Part shown: positions 1 through 11,739 of the stretch, piece after piece | Position numbering within the stretch: the first letter of the stretch is position 1 | Layout: every line of letters starts with the position of its first letter | NCBI GenBank assembly: GCA_007258455.2 | Contig: VDFB02000001.1 | Location: 11,169,405 to 11,233,404 of the forward strand | Source of the DNA: Sequoia sempervirens | Taxonomy: Eukaryota; Streptophyta; Pinopsida; Cupressales; Cupressaceae | Reading direction: 5' to 3' | DNA length: 64,000 bases | Program-made: the position numbers and the translations under genes | Notes under the pieces: model-generated | What the model was told of the DNA's origin: nothing | Seen by the model: only the letters and a program-made list of their open reading frames with translations | Databases searched by the model: none

Positions 1-305
1 GTTGTTTTATTTGAGTAGTGAGCTCTAGACAGTATGCCTGAATGCATGTGCATTCACCATTCATATTTCCTTATACTTTTAATAGGGTATAATCTTGTGG
101 ATTGACCTCCACCGTGGTTTTTCCTCTATTAGGGTTTCCATGTAAAAATATTGGTGTTATGTGAACTTCTAATGTGTTGTTCATTTATGCTTTCATGATT
201 AATGATCATATCTGAAATTAAGGTTAATAAGTTGAATAAGTTTGAGATTTCGATGACAACTGATTCACCCCCCCTCTTAGTTGTCTACCCTTGAGTTGCC
301 AACAT
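1..305 (+). repeat. Probable 3' end of a Copia-type LTR
   Basis: The block holds a leader-like sentence common in plant Copia LTRs (cctccaccgtggtttttcct, then gggtttccatgtaaaaat). It then has a C-run followed by a CT stretch near 265-280, and it ends in CAACA at about 301-305. No clear primer-binding site follows, so either the internal region has decayed or this is a solo LTR. The left boundary is outside the window. The identification rests on resemblance to the R-U5 part of plant Copia LTRs and is tentative. Confidence 0.35.
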
Positions 306-847
306 TGTATTGGTGTACTTTGTTGAGATTAATACAAGTTCAATGTCTCTTTGGTTGTGAAATTTTTTCCAAAAGGGTTTCTCCATGTACATCTAGTGTT
401 ATGTATTATTGCTAATTTTAATTTGCTACTATATGTGTGTGTTTCCATGTTACATTTTATATTTTATGATTAATCACATGATAATATAATAAAATAGTCA
501 TATTTGAGCCCTTTATGTTTATGATTTCACTATATATGTTTACCCTATTATCAATAGATTGATTATTACAAATACTCATTTGAGTTTAATAAAAAATTGT
601 CATTTTTTTTGGTTTCAAAAAGGTTGATATGTGATTAATTTTAGAGGACTATGTATCAAATTGATACCTTGAATTCATTATATTTGTAATAGGTTAACGT
701 TAACAAATTTTTACTAGTGATAACAAATTTATTTAGTAAAACAACTATTAGTTTTACTACTAATCATTTTTCTTGTTAGTAGTAGTGATAAGAAAACAAA
801 TACACACACCTCAATAGTTGTACAAATTTCTATAACAATTTTCACCA
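306..847. other. Non-coding AT-rich sequence
   Basis: No supported gene, structured RNA or repeat was seen here. A phrase near 367-400 (ttttccaaaagggtttctcc) resembles LTR leader sequence and recurs in altered form near 2925-2945. It may be old LTR debris. Confidence 0.4.
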
Positions 848-1320
848 GTGTACAAGTCCATTTAACATTGTATACTAGCACACAAGTATCAATTCCATTG
901 TGTGGCAATATGGATAACTCAATACCTTTTAGTGTACCACATAGTGGTCATCGCACAACCAATGATCCTACACATATGGTATCCATGTATCCTTTGTCTT
1001 CATATTATGGAATTAGAAGGTTAACAATTGGTATAATAACTATTAACAATTGAGAAGTTAAGAAGTTTAATAAATGTATCATTCCTGATACTAGTGTACA
1101 AGTCATTTGAACACTTTGTATTAGCATACAAGTATCAATGTTGTTTTGTGCCACCATACATAACAGTGCATGTTTTTGAACCACATAGTTGTCATCAAAT
1201 GACCAATAATCCTACAAATTTGGCATCTATGTAACCTTTATCTTCATACTATAAAATTGAAAGGTAAACCATTGGGATTTAAGCTATTAGTAGTTGGGAA
1301 GTTAAAGTTCAATAATGTGA
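848..1320. repeat. 246-bp tandem duplication, two diverged copies
   Basis: Copy 1 (848-1093) and copy 2 (1094-1320) both start gtgtacaagtc. They then share, in order, an acaagtatcaat block, a ccacatagt-gtcatc block, a cttcatactat/cttcatattat block and a final gaagttaa block. The copies differ by many substitutions and small indels, so the duplication is old. A 61-codon open frame inside copy 1 is not conserved in copy 2 and is not a gene. Confidence 0.75.
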
Positions 1321-4300
1321 ATGATTTCATCTTCTTATATTAAATTTTAATAATATATTATATATTTATTTATGTGATTATTTAAATAATTAATGTTAGA
1401 GATCAAGCATAGTCTAGGAAAACCAATTTTTTGTTTTCAGATCCCTTTTTTATTATGACAATTCTCATTATCATCCTTGCTATATATAACATCCATTGTA
1501 ATCTATTGATTTATATTTGAATATAATCACTTATTTCTTAAAAAATCTAGTCTTTTCAATGTGTATTAGGAAATTGTGATTTTTTTCTTGTACATATTTT
1601 GTAACCTTATATTTCACTAAGAGAGGGTTCTCTCAAGAACAAACTAGGATCTACATCATTGTTATTAGTGTATTTTTTTCACATGAAAATAGAAATGTTT
1701 GCTCAAATAAAAAGGAATGTTTCCCACATGGTTTGAATTCTAAATAAATAGATGAACAACATAGAAAGACCAATATACAAGATGAACATGTACCTAATAT
1801 TCAATAAATGGTTAAAAGAAGATTTAAACAAATCTTGAGATGTAGCACCAAGACCTTCAAAATTTCAGGAAAAATTATGTATTAACTCAAATTGATCCCA
1901 CCACACACCAAATAACATGTTACCATGCAACATTAAAGTCATTTCAAGCAAAATAAATATAGATTTCCTAATGTTTGGAGGTAAAATTGATTTTGTAATG
2001 CTAAATAACTAGGTTTAGTAATTTAAGGCATACTTCTCTATCAATAAATTCACTAACACAAAGAAGATTTTTTATTTGCATCACTGAACATGGCCCTTTC
2101 AATTATCTATTAGTGAAAAAGTATTGTCATGCAATGTGAGAGAGATAAATGAATAATTCAAAATTGGAATTACTTTGTCAACACTTTTTAGGAGTATTAA
2201 CCCATTAAACACTATATGATGATGAGAACTTGTTGTTGTAGTGTAAGGAGCAATAAATTGAATATTACACCAATGAATTCCCTAACTACTTTATGATAGA
2301 ACTAGGAACATTTCTCACCTTGTATATCCTAAGACCTAATATAATTTAATTATTCCTATATGATTAATTATATATTCATTTCCAAAGGACATGGAGTGAG
2401 AAAACATAGCCATGTGAGCGTGGAGACATACTTAATTATTTTATCATTCTTTAGGGACTTGGAAATATTATTTATAATGAGCTATTAAATAGATGTTACA
2501 TAATGGACCTATGAGATATTTTTCTATTATTAGTTGGGCATGGGATGCAATTAGTATTTAATGGGGGTGATTGGAAGTTACATACACCAACTTGCACAAT
2601 GGAAGTAAAAGATACTTGTGTGAGGAGTTGTATTATATTTTGGAGGATACTCTCTTGAGTGGATTGTGATAATCATTACCATGGTATTTTGGGACCTTTT
2701 TAGGCCCATGGTATTTCCTTTGTTAATTAGCTATGCCTTCATGATATATTGAGGACTTAAGATGGAGCATTATGTATTATTTTTTTGTAATGTTATGTTT
2801 CCAATTATCCTTGAGAAACGAAGAGTATTTATCTCCTTGGAAGGCATGGAGGTTAATATTATATTATATTGTAAATATATTATTTTTGGGAATACATTGG
2901 ATTCATTACTTTGGAAGCTAGGTTTTTTCCAAGAGGGTTTTCCTAGATGTATCTATGTTACTCTTATTATGTAGTTTCTATTCTTCTTCTTCTCATATTC
3001 TTGTTCCTTTTATAAGTTTTTTTATTTATCAAAATTCTTCTCAAGTTTATATAGAATGGCTACTTGTGATATTCTCCTTATAGGATTAATGTGGAGATAT
3101 TTGCATGTTTAGTTGTCAATATTGGTTTTAGGTTTAATTAATAAGGTTTTGTAGGAATATTTTCCCAATAATTTATGCATTTATCTAAGCAACTTGGGAG
3201 AAACAAAAAGTATCAAATACATGGATATGGGTTTTTAACTTATTTTTTCACCAAATGGAGTTCATGAATCTAGATATACTGGGGAAAATATTCCATAATG
3301 CATCCACTATTGAAGTGAAGTAAAAACTCAAGAAAAACCTTCCTTCATGTAAGAAGAAAACCACATTGAAATCCACTTACAACCCCTCTATATATAAGTA
3401 GAATCCCCTACATGTAAAAAAAATCCAAATTAGTTGAAAATATTTTCAAAGCCTCAACATCTTTTGCATTAAAGCATGAAAATGGTAAAAATAATTAGAA
3501 AGGTGATAAATGATGCAATATCCATTATACTAGTTAGCATAGTAACAATGAGTTGCACAAAAATCTATAGTTGTACAAAATATATCAAATATTGTGCAAC
3601 CTAAGGAGACTAATCTTCTATACAAATTGTTCCTTCAATGGACAATAAATCCATCCTATAATTGACAATTTAAACTAGAAGAATATAATTTCATGTACAA
3701 TGAACTCAATTTCATGGGTATTTCAACTCACACACATCTAAACCATACTCTATGGTATGGTCTCTAAGATAAGCATATCTAGGTACAAACCCAATGTACT
3801 TTTAATTATGAAGTTAAACCCATAAAAGACATTGCCACTTGTGACGTCTCACTTATAAATTATGTGATGTTATACTTGGGAGGTCATATGTGTATGAATA
3901 AGGTAGCCTTGATATATTATTAACAATTCTACAAGATAATTTCAGACATTATGCTCCTCATGGCTCATCTTGAGGCACCTATGTAAGAAGTAAGCATTCA
4001 TTAGCAAAACACAATATTGCACAAATATCATCAAAATAATATTAGCTCAATAAGGCACTTAAATAGTATGAATATGTCTTTGAGAAGCATAAAGATATTT
4101 CCACACATCACATAGTACAACATCAAATTAATTTGGTTCCCAAATTCATTCTTTCAAATAATCCTTTATACTACAAATCTATATGGGAGAATGAGGAAGA
4201 TAGTACCAAATTTGGGAGCTAATTGATCAAGTAAATATTAGGACCAATTATTCTATATGTAGTATTCTAATAGTCCTTACACAAAATAAATATCACACAT

Positions 4301-5305
4301 GAAACCTCTGCATTAACTATAGTGAACTCAATAGGATTGCAATAACAAATAGATATCCCCTCCAACACATCCATAACCTTTTGTACTATTTGCACAATGC
4401 ACAATACTTCACTAATATCAAACTCAAGTTAGGATATCATTGGGTACCATCTCATGCTAAATATTATTAAAAAATAATAATTATCTATAAATAGGGAAGA
4501 TATTTATCACACTTTTATATCAAAAAATATTTAAATCTTAGTTCAAGAGAGAAAACATGACTATATTCAAATATCATTAATTGAAAAAGGAAATAAAACT
4601 CAATTGAGAGAAAACACCATAAATGAATATTTATCTTCATTGAAGAAAACCTCTTAAACTGAAAAATATGAAATATGAGACATAATCTCACTTAAAAGTC
4701 TAATAGTGACATTAAAAAGAGGTCTCAACCCTTGACTTTCTTAGAAACAACTTATACACCTATTTTTGAGCTCTAAATAATTCCCAAGAACTCACAAATC
4801 ACTTCTTGTACCTCAATTGCTATGACAATACCAAAAAATAAATATTCAACTAGAAAACCTCTAACTACAACTCCATGTAATTTGTATATAAAGCACCTAA
4901 GATTGATTACCCATATCCTACTATGCTTATTTATAACATCTCATCTATAAGAAGTAAAAAGTATTGCAACTTTGTCAAAAGAGATAAAAATGAGAGTTTT
5001 GATATCATTAAATTTCATAAACTATTATGACAAAATAATCAATTCAAACAAAGGGTAAATTTTATTTTATCCATGATCTAATAGAGAGAAAAAAATAGAA
5101 TTATGATATTGCCAAATGCCATAAAATATTGTGAAAAGCCACCAATTCAAGAGAAGGGCTATCTTTTTATCCATAATCATGGTGCAATCATCATGTTAAA
5201 ATTCATAATGGTAGATGATGCTCTCATTTCCTATTGAAACCAATATACTTATTTTATAGGGTTTTCTCACATACCTTAGCTTACACATGGATGTTTCATA
5301 CCACC
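1321..5305. other. Long non-coding interval, no gene seen
   Basis: This is AT-rich sequence with only short chance open frames. The part at about 2600-3010 (tttttccaagagggttttcc near 2926) resembles the downstream half of a Copia LTR and could be a solo LTR relic, but I could not find matching ends. Nothing else is recognisable. Confidence 0.45.
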
Positions 5306-5916
5306 TGTTAATGTAGGTTTTTATTTTCCTTATGTTAGGGGTATTATTTTTTCCTACACATATTATTTAAACTTGCTTAGGTTTATATTAGGTGAGGTTA
5401 ATATGAGGACATGCAATGAAATACATTAACTATGTGTGTCACTCTCTCCCACACATGGGTAATTGAGTTACATACTCTCTTTTGGCTTGTTGTGCCACCT
5501 CTCATAACTACTATTTTGTCCTTACCTGAGTAGGTTATGGGGCAGTTGGGTTTCTCACCCTCTTTTGGCTTTATGTGCCACCTCTCATAACCTCTCTTTT
5601 TTCTTCACCTAAGGAGGTTATGTTAGATGTTTTATCATTTACCAAGTAGGATTTAATGCACCTCTTGGATGTATATGCCCTATTTTTACTAGATATACAA
5701 CACTCTACTCTCATCTTCACTAGTTCGATGATAGCTTGATGAGAGTATCGAGAGTATTCTCAAAATTCTCTTACAATGTCTATATTTTAATCTCTTTTTA
5801 GATTCTATCTTTGTTATACTTGATTTTGATCTTCGATAATCTATTGACTAGAGTGTATGTGATCTTCAATCGACATTAGATCCTGGCTCGATTCTTGCTT
5901 CTTGAAGAACCTAAAA
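5306..5916 (+). repeat. 5' LTR of the outer Copia element
   Basis: This aligns along its length with 26815-27450: tattatttaa...ttaggt near 5350-5385, cactctctcccacacatggg near 5440, and the twin gccacctctcataac blocks. It lacks about 35 bp present in the 3' LTR near 27145-27180. Its TATA-like site is changed (tagatata at 5690-5697 versus tatatata in the 3' LTR). The many differences between the LTRs mean an old insertion. Confidence 0.9.
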
Positions 5917-5928
5917 TGGTATCAAAGC
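5917..5928 (+). other. Primer-binding site of the outer Copia element
   Basis: TGGTATCAAAGC directly follows the 5' LTR. It differs by one base from the usual plant Copia site TGGTATCAGAGC, which pairs with the 3' end of initiator tRNA-Met. Confidence 0.88.
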
Positions 5929-6543
5929 GGATTTGTCTAATATAGCTCACTTCCTTATCTAATTTTTTGAGAGATTTAAGACTAATAGATAGCTAATATT
6001 TTCTCAAAACTCCATATGCTCTTCTCTTGCATCCTTGGATGATCTAGAGAATTAGAATAGTTTACGAGTAAAATAAACATTTATGAACTCTATTTTGCAA
6101 TATTATGCTATTGTAAGATCTAGGGTAATTGCATAATTTTGGTAATATTGGAGGAATTTACAACCTTTCCAAAAATCCCATAAGGTCTAAGAAAGCCAAT
6201 ATTGGCTTTTATTTCACCAAAATCAAATATTGGAGAACATAGTAACAATTTTGAGTTTGAAATTTGAAATCTTTTTTTTTAACTAGAGTCATTTTCATTT
6301 TTACTTTAGAAACTCATCTCTATTTGCTAGAAAGAAAAAACACTTTTTGGGGTTTGTTTATAGGGTCTAAAAACCATTTGGGAATCTTTTGTTTTCTATA
6401 TACTCATGATAAATTTTGTAGAAATTAAGTTAGAAGCAAACATTTTTTTGTGAGAAGGGTCGTTCCTAAAAAGACAAATTCAACACTTTGTTCAAAAGTG
6501 CATAAATTTTTCTTCAGGTGCCAATTTTTTGCAAATAAATACT

Positions 6544-6690
6544 TTTTTTTTTTAATTCAAGGGGTAAACGTTTTTGACCGGAGCTATGAACTAGATACAA
6601 CCATTCAACAATAACACCCCAACGGGGTTTGAACCTTGGTGGCAAGAACAACAATGCCACCTATAAACCATCACACCATGCCAATACCGG
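6544..6690 (-). mobile_element. tRNA-derived SINE
   Basis: Read on the minus strand, this has a tRNA-like head with an A-box-like GGCATGGTGTG (6672-6682) and a B box GGTTCAAACCCC (6624-6635). A non-tRNA body follows, and an A-tail of about 10 bases (the T-run at 6543-6553 on the plus strand). Near-identical direct repeats flank it: caaataaatact at 6532-6543 and caaaataaatact at 6691-6703. Head, tail and target duplication together fit a RNA polymerase III-transcribed SINE about 147 bp long. It sits in the untranslated leader of the outer Copia element, so it is younger than that element. Confidence 0.78.
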
Positions 6691-7020
6691 CAAAATAAAT
6701 ACTTGATAAAAAGATAAAAATGAGAAATTTCCATCCATGAAGGTCTTGATAAAAAATTCCTCCTTTTTTATTACATATTTCAAGTTGAAACTAGTACATG
6801 TTTTTTCTTCAACAGGCCCTAACTTTCACCTTAGATCTCCATTTTCCAAAACAAATAGGCATTGAAGATTAATACTCAGCTATAAGTTTTTCTTCCATAT
6901 TTGTATTAGATTTATTTTATTTATAAAATTGAAATTTTGGCCATTGAAGACCTAGCAAGCATTGTAATTTGATAAAATCCTTGTAATCATACTAATCATA
7001 AAGTTCTAACTTTGTAATTT

Positions 7021-7052
7021 GCAGGGGGCAAGAGGGGGGGAGAGGGGGGGTG
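7021..7052 (+). other. G-rich tract before the Copia gag region
   Basis: Three G-runs (5, 8 and 7 bases by eye) are separated by short A/C spacers, just before the gag start at 7141. Such a tract could fold into a G-quadruplex on DNA or RNA. No function is shown here. Confidence 0.5.
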
Positions 7053-7140
7053 ATTTCTGAGACTAGTGGAAAGGGGTTGTCTCATGTGTCTTCTTTTTTG
7101 CACCTTTATTTCCTCTTTGTAATCTACTTTTTTATATTCA

Positions 7141-7900
7141 TGGATGCATCTATACTTCATGTTTTAACTCCATACAACTATTTTGAATGGAAGTATAAGA
7201 TAATAAAATATCTTAAAAACATGGATACCATCGGGTTACAATGGGAATTGAAACTAAACCTCAAGATGCTACAGAAAAGATAAAATAGTTTAGTAAATAT
7301 GATGAAGCCTTTCATACTCTGTGTATGTCAGTCTCTCTTGACCTTGTTTTTCACATTGAATTTTTCATACATCAAATACTGTGTGGATCACTTTGGAAAC
7401 CCTCTTTGGTAAGCATGATGAGTTAAAAGATCATCAGTTGGAGGACAAACTCATAGAGTTGAGTCCTTCTAATTTTGACACCATACAAGACTTCTTCACA
7501 AAATTCAAAGCTATTAGATTGTAATTGGAACAATGTGGAATTAATAAGGATGATAAACAACTAATCTTGAGCATTCTTTTTAAGCTTTGTCCTAACTATT
7601 TAGTATTTGTTTCTACATTCTATGCTACAAAATGTTCCCTAGGTTCCACCTAGAAAATGCCTTCTCTAGATGAATTTGTTGCATAAATCACTAGGGAGAA
7701 GGTCAAATTGGTTCTAATGGGTACAATTAAACCCTTTAAGTCACATGCCTTGGCTGTTAATCAGGGAGTAAAATAATAGAAAGGGTCTAGCAAGTAGGAT
7801 AAGAAACAAAAGAATTAGGGAGAGAAGAAGAAAGATCAGAAACATGGGTTGGTGCACGAAGTTGAGTCCATAAAAAGCTCAAAAAGTGGAAGTGTGTTTG
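7141..7900 (+). pseudogene. Copia gag, broken
   Basis: The frame opens at 7141 with a start and the N-terminal pattern typical of plant Copia gag (LTPYNYFEWKYKI, then YLKNMD). It stays open to a stop at 7281-7283. Further gag-like peptide continues in shifting frames: a stretch around 7300-7410 resembling the UBN2/DUF4219 gag core, then a basic Lys/Arg/Glu-rich tail around 7760-7860. At least several stops and one frameshift interrupt it. Gag would form the cytoplasmic virus-like particle. It ends where a sequence of unknown origin begins. It cannot make a protein. Confidence 0.75.
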
Positions 7901-8820
7901 TTGTTCTCTAGAATTTGTCATACTTGAATTGAAAATTTGAGGCACTTACACAATGAATCTTTAAAAAAATTAGTAATATGAAATTTATCATTTTGAATCT
8001 AGCTTCCAAATATGTAATTTATTCAAATACCTAGATTATAGAAATTAAATTTTGATAGGGATGTATAAAAACCACTTTTTTAAAGTCCCTATTTTTTTAC
8101 AATACCATGCACGTGTACGGACACCACTTTTTGACCCAAATAAAAGTATTTTGCTAATTCCTTTTGGGGAAAGAGAGCTAACAACATGAAGATTGATGAG
8201 GAATTTTTTTTTAATTTTTTTTAATTGAATTTTCATTGGCCTTAATTGTTGTTTTTAAAAATCAACGTGTACAGACAACATAATTGGAACAAAACTAAAC
8301 ATTTTTTGAATCTTTTTTTTTCATTGTGTAGAGAATTGTCTAATGATTGATGCCATATAAATTTTTTTACAAGAAACTTAAAAAAAAAGTTATTAAAAAA
8401 TTAAAAAAACCCTAATATTTAAAGTTTAAGGACTAACTTGCTTAGAAATTAATTAAAAAATAACAAATATAATCCAATCTTAATAAAAATTATATAATTG
8501 AAAACTAGACATTATGTTATCTTATGGGTTTTAATTTTATAGATTGATTCAGAAAAAAATGTCCATCAACCATATTGCGAAGGTTAGTTTTTTCACTTGA
8601 AATTGCCCTGACCTTGTACTTGTAGGTCTAAGCCTAGGTGTTGGGTTACCATGCCTTTTCTAATCCTAAATCGAAAAGAAAAAAATCTCTTGTGAGTTTC
8701 AAACCTTTTGGAACAAGTACACACTTCAAAATGGGTACCTATTTTAAAAAATGAATGGGTATTTGTTTTAAAGTTGAAAAATAACGCTTCCCCTAAATGT
8801 GGACCCAACTTCTTGCTCAA
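7900..8820. mobile_element. Unidentified insert of about 0.9 kb inside Copia gag
   Basis: Gag-like codons stop near 7900 and resume near 8825, just before the zinc knuckle. The DNA between is very A/T-rich and shows no coding relation to gag. It includes long T- and A-runs near 8200-8460, and a phrase acgtgtac(g/a)gaca occurs at about 8111 and again near 8265. I found no clear terminal repeats or target duplication, so the edges are approximate. It could be a small non-autonomous transposon or a diverged intergenic stretch. Confidence 0.4.
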
Positions 8821-8824
8821 ACCC

Positions 8825-9283
8825 ATGTTGCTTCAAATGCAGCTAATTAGACCTCTTCATCAAAAGGTGAATAATCTAAGAAGGAGAAGGTTACATATTC
8901 TTATTGTAAAAGGCTTGGCCATGATGAACATAATTGTTTTAAAAAATAAATTGATCAACTTTCACATCTACTAGAAAAGAACAATATCAAGGTGCCTGAT
9001 TCAGTCAAACAAATTTCATTAGAGGGTCTTCTAAGGACATAGATAAAAGTAAGGGGAAAGGAAAGGGAAAGGCCCTAGTTGCTTCTTCATAATCAAATTC
9101 TTAGATCATTGACTCAAGAACTTCACATGACATGGCTTCTTCAAAAGATGATTTTACCTCTTTAGAGCCATGTTCTATGCCTACCATACTAATGACACTC
9201 CTATTGAATTACATGAGAGAGGGTCTATTGATGTGGGAGAAGGAACATTTAAAGATTTTATTTGTGTTCCATATTTATCAACT
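8825..9283 (+). pseudogene. Copia gag zinc knuckle and protease start, broken
   Basis: From 8893 one frame gives a CX2CX4HX4C-type zinc knuckle whose first cysteine codon has become TAT (Tyr, 8896-8898). The remaining C, H and C are in place (CKRLGHDEHNC). After a Lys-rich linker with stops, an aspartic-protease start follows near 9108: the usual D-S-G has become D-S-R, and the segment after it still reads SSKDDFTSLEPC. The frame runs on to VPYLST at 9270-9283, where the gag-pro element interrupts it. The same frame resumes at 13742. Confidence 0.75.
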
Positions 9284-9286
9284 TTA

Positions 9287-10352
9287 TGTATGAAGATTAA
9301 ATCACAACCCTCACAATAAAAAATCCTTCTTGAATTCAAATTAAACATGAAACTTTTATTCACACACACTACTACAAAATATCACAAAAACCAGATTTCT
9401 ACTTGCAACCAAATCACAAACTTCATTACAAAATATTGATCAATGTTTGAATTAGTACTCAAGGGACTCAAGGGAAGCAACTTGACCCATTTAAATGCAA
9501 AAACTACAGTAAATTAACATCAACAATAGCAAACAAATATGCCCATACAATCTTCAAACCCTTCTCCTATAATAACACATAAAACATTGCATTGCCAACC
9601 TACAATCAACAACTTTCAACGGATGCTCACTATTGTAGCTTCATTTCCATGTCTTCAACCTGCAATAAACTCTTCTAAAACCCATTCCTAGAGGTATTAA
9701 CACCCTTCTCTTCTCTTCTCCTACATTCTAGAAAGCTTGTCTCAAAAAATGATTATTTTTTTTCATCAAACAACTCCAAACCACCCCGAAATGAAATGTG
9801 AGTGCATTTCATTTGAATTTCTTGTCATTTCAAAACCTCACTTCAAAAACCCACACCCATCTCTTGTAACTATCCATTAAATTAATTTTCATTAATCAAA
9901 TTTAATAAAAATTATGCTTTAAAAACTCAAAAACATGTGAATGGTCGGAAGTGCTTTAATGGCTTTCTATATTTTTCCATGAAAGCAAAAATCAGCTTTT
10001 TCCAACTTGGGCGTCCACCTCCTGATTCGTTATTTTTTAGGAGTTGAGTAACTTCAAATTTGGAGTTAAAAGTCAAATTAATTATCTCCAAGAAACCCAC
10101 ACTTTCTTTTTCTTTTTAGAAATTTTCATTTAAAACATATTCTCCACTATGCCACCTTATCCTGTTTTAACCAAAATTTACTCCAAATTGTAATTTCAAA
10201 TTCCAATAGGTCATGACATTCAAATTAAAAAAAAAAATATGAATTTCACAAGATAAAACATGAAATTCAATTCACAATAAAATTGCAAAATTGAAAAATG
10301 ACACCTTCATGTTGACACATGATTGCATTGAGCCATGGATGCTCGTGCATCA
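9287..10352 (-). repeat. 3' LTR (left) of the gag-pro element
   Basis: This matches 12827-13741 almost throughout, for example ccagatttctactt near 9392 and tgcaatcaacaactttcaac, which is near 9600 here and 13140 in the other copy. It contains about 155 bp (roughly 9782-9936) that the right LTR lacks. The purine tract expected beside it is weak. Confidence 0.88.
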
Positions 10353-11092
10353 AACACCCACGGTAGAAAATAAATGTTTCATGAGTGCCTCATAAACATT
10401 TGTAGATATGATGCTCATTTTTCACCCATATTGTTTCCTTATTCTCCTAAACCTTATTCCTCACATGTCCCTGCAACATAATGTCTCTTCCCTTTGTCAT
10501 TCTTCCTTTCTTTCTCCCTTTTTTTACATAATTCATCTCCCACCAACTTACAATATGAAAATCTAAAAATTCATAAATATCTACCACCTCTCCTTTAGAA
10601 AAATATGAAAACTCATTCATTACCTCTTTCTCTTTTATTTTTGCAACCGTTTTTCCATCATCAACCTTGGTTACAACACTATGATCTTCCTCCTTCATGC
10701 CTCCTAAAGATAATTTTCAGCTGCAATCACTTCATCTTCTACATTCTTATCAATGTTAGTGACATAATCAAAAGATTTATCCTCTCCAATTTTTAACTAA
10801 CTATCATTCTTACCAATATCTTTACCAAATAAATTAACAAATGATGTGAAGGGAAGTTCACCAAAAAAATCAACATTTTCCTTCTTGTAACCTTCCTTAC
10901 TTTAAACCATTGTGCCTTATTTTACTAATGCATTCTTTGCTTCAATCTCATCTTCTACAACATCTTTACCATGTTCAAATAAATCATATTTAACATCATT
11001 CTTACAAAAATCAGATTTTACCTCTTCTTCTTTCTTCATTGAAACCTTCACTTTACCTTTCTTGTGTGCAATCCACACTGCTACAACTTGCA
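10353..11092 (-). pseudogene. Tail of the gag-pro element, low-complexity acidic and lysine-rich frames
   Basis: The minus strand reads short Glu/Lys/Asp-rich peptides, such as the open frames 10698-10447 and 11099-10917, separated by stops. They look like the spacer that follows protease in gag-pro elements. Where an RT should begin there is no recognisable RT motif, so the pol gene was lost before this copy inserted or was never present in this subfamily. Confidence 0.5.
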
Positions 11093-11413
11093 TCAACAAA
11101 TCAAATCTGAATTCTCATCCTCTTCTATTAGTTGTTTAACTCCATTAACTAGACAATTTCCACCTTTATTGCATGCATTTCCTTCTTCCTTACTCAAGGG
11201 CTTCAACTTGTGTTTCGTTCCATCCTTCATCAAGGAGTATGTATTGGCATACCCATCATGCATCGTACACCTATCAAAATTCCAAGGCCTTCCCAATAAC
11301 AAGTGACAAACATCCATTGACATTATATCACATAAAACTTCATCATGATAATCACCTATCTTGAATTTCACCACACATTGTTCGCTAACCAAAACCTTCT
11401 TTTCATCTTGCAA
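11093..11413 (-). pseudogene. Gypsy-type protease remnant
   Basis: The 106-codon open frame carries the retropepsin C-terminal block DVCHLLLGRPW (about residues 34-44) preceded by the beta-strand pattern VVKFKIGDYHDEVLCDI. The catalytic D-S/T-G triad lies upstream in a broken frame (near 11480-11530, where a TIIDGGS-like string can be read). Retropepsin would cleave the Gag polyprotein. The conserved ILLGRPW-like block makes the assignment reasonably firm. Confidence 0.7.
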
Positions 11414-11739
11414 CCAAGCAATCCTACATGGATGCGGGTGCCTTCATCTTTCCAACTTTAATTTATTTACCATTTCTTCATAAACTAAATTATTTGTGCT
11501 TCCACCATCAATAATAAAATTACAAAATTTACCTTCACACTTACATCTTGTTTTGAGCAAGCTCTTCCTTTAATCTGGTTCTTTTCCTTCATTCATTAGG
11601 ACTCTTTTTGAAACAAGTGTCTCTCCATCCTCTACCTCCTCTGAGTGTGAAGACTTAGCATCTTCTCCATTTATTTTTGCTGCTCTATTTTTATTTTCAG
11701 TCCCTCTTCTTGGTCTTTCCTCTTCATGAGGACAATTAT

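Noticed and set aside
868..1053. 61-codon plus-strand frame
   Set aside because: It lies inside a diverged tandem duplication and is not kept in the second copy.
6600..6690. A true tRNA gene
   Set aside because: Only A- and B-box-like parts are present, with no cloverleaf. The A-tail and target duplication point to a SINE.
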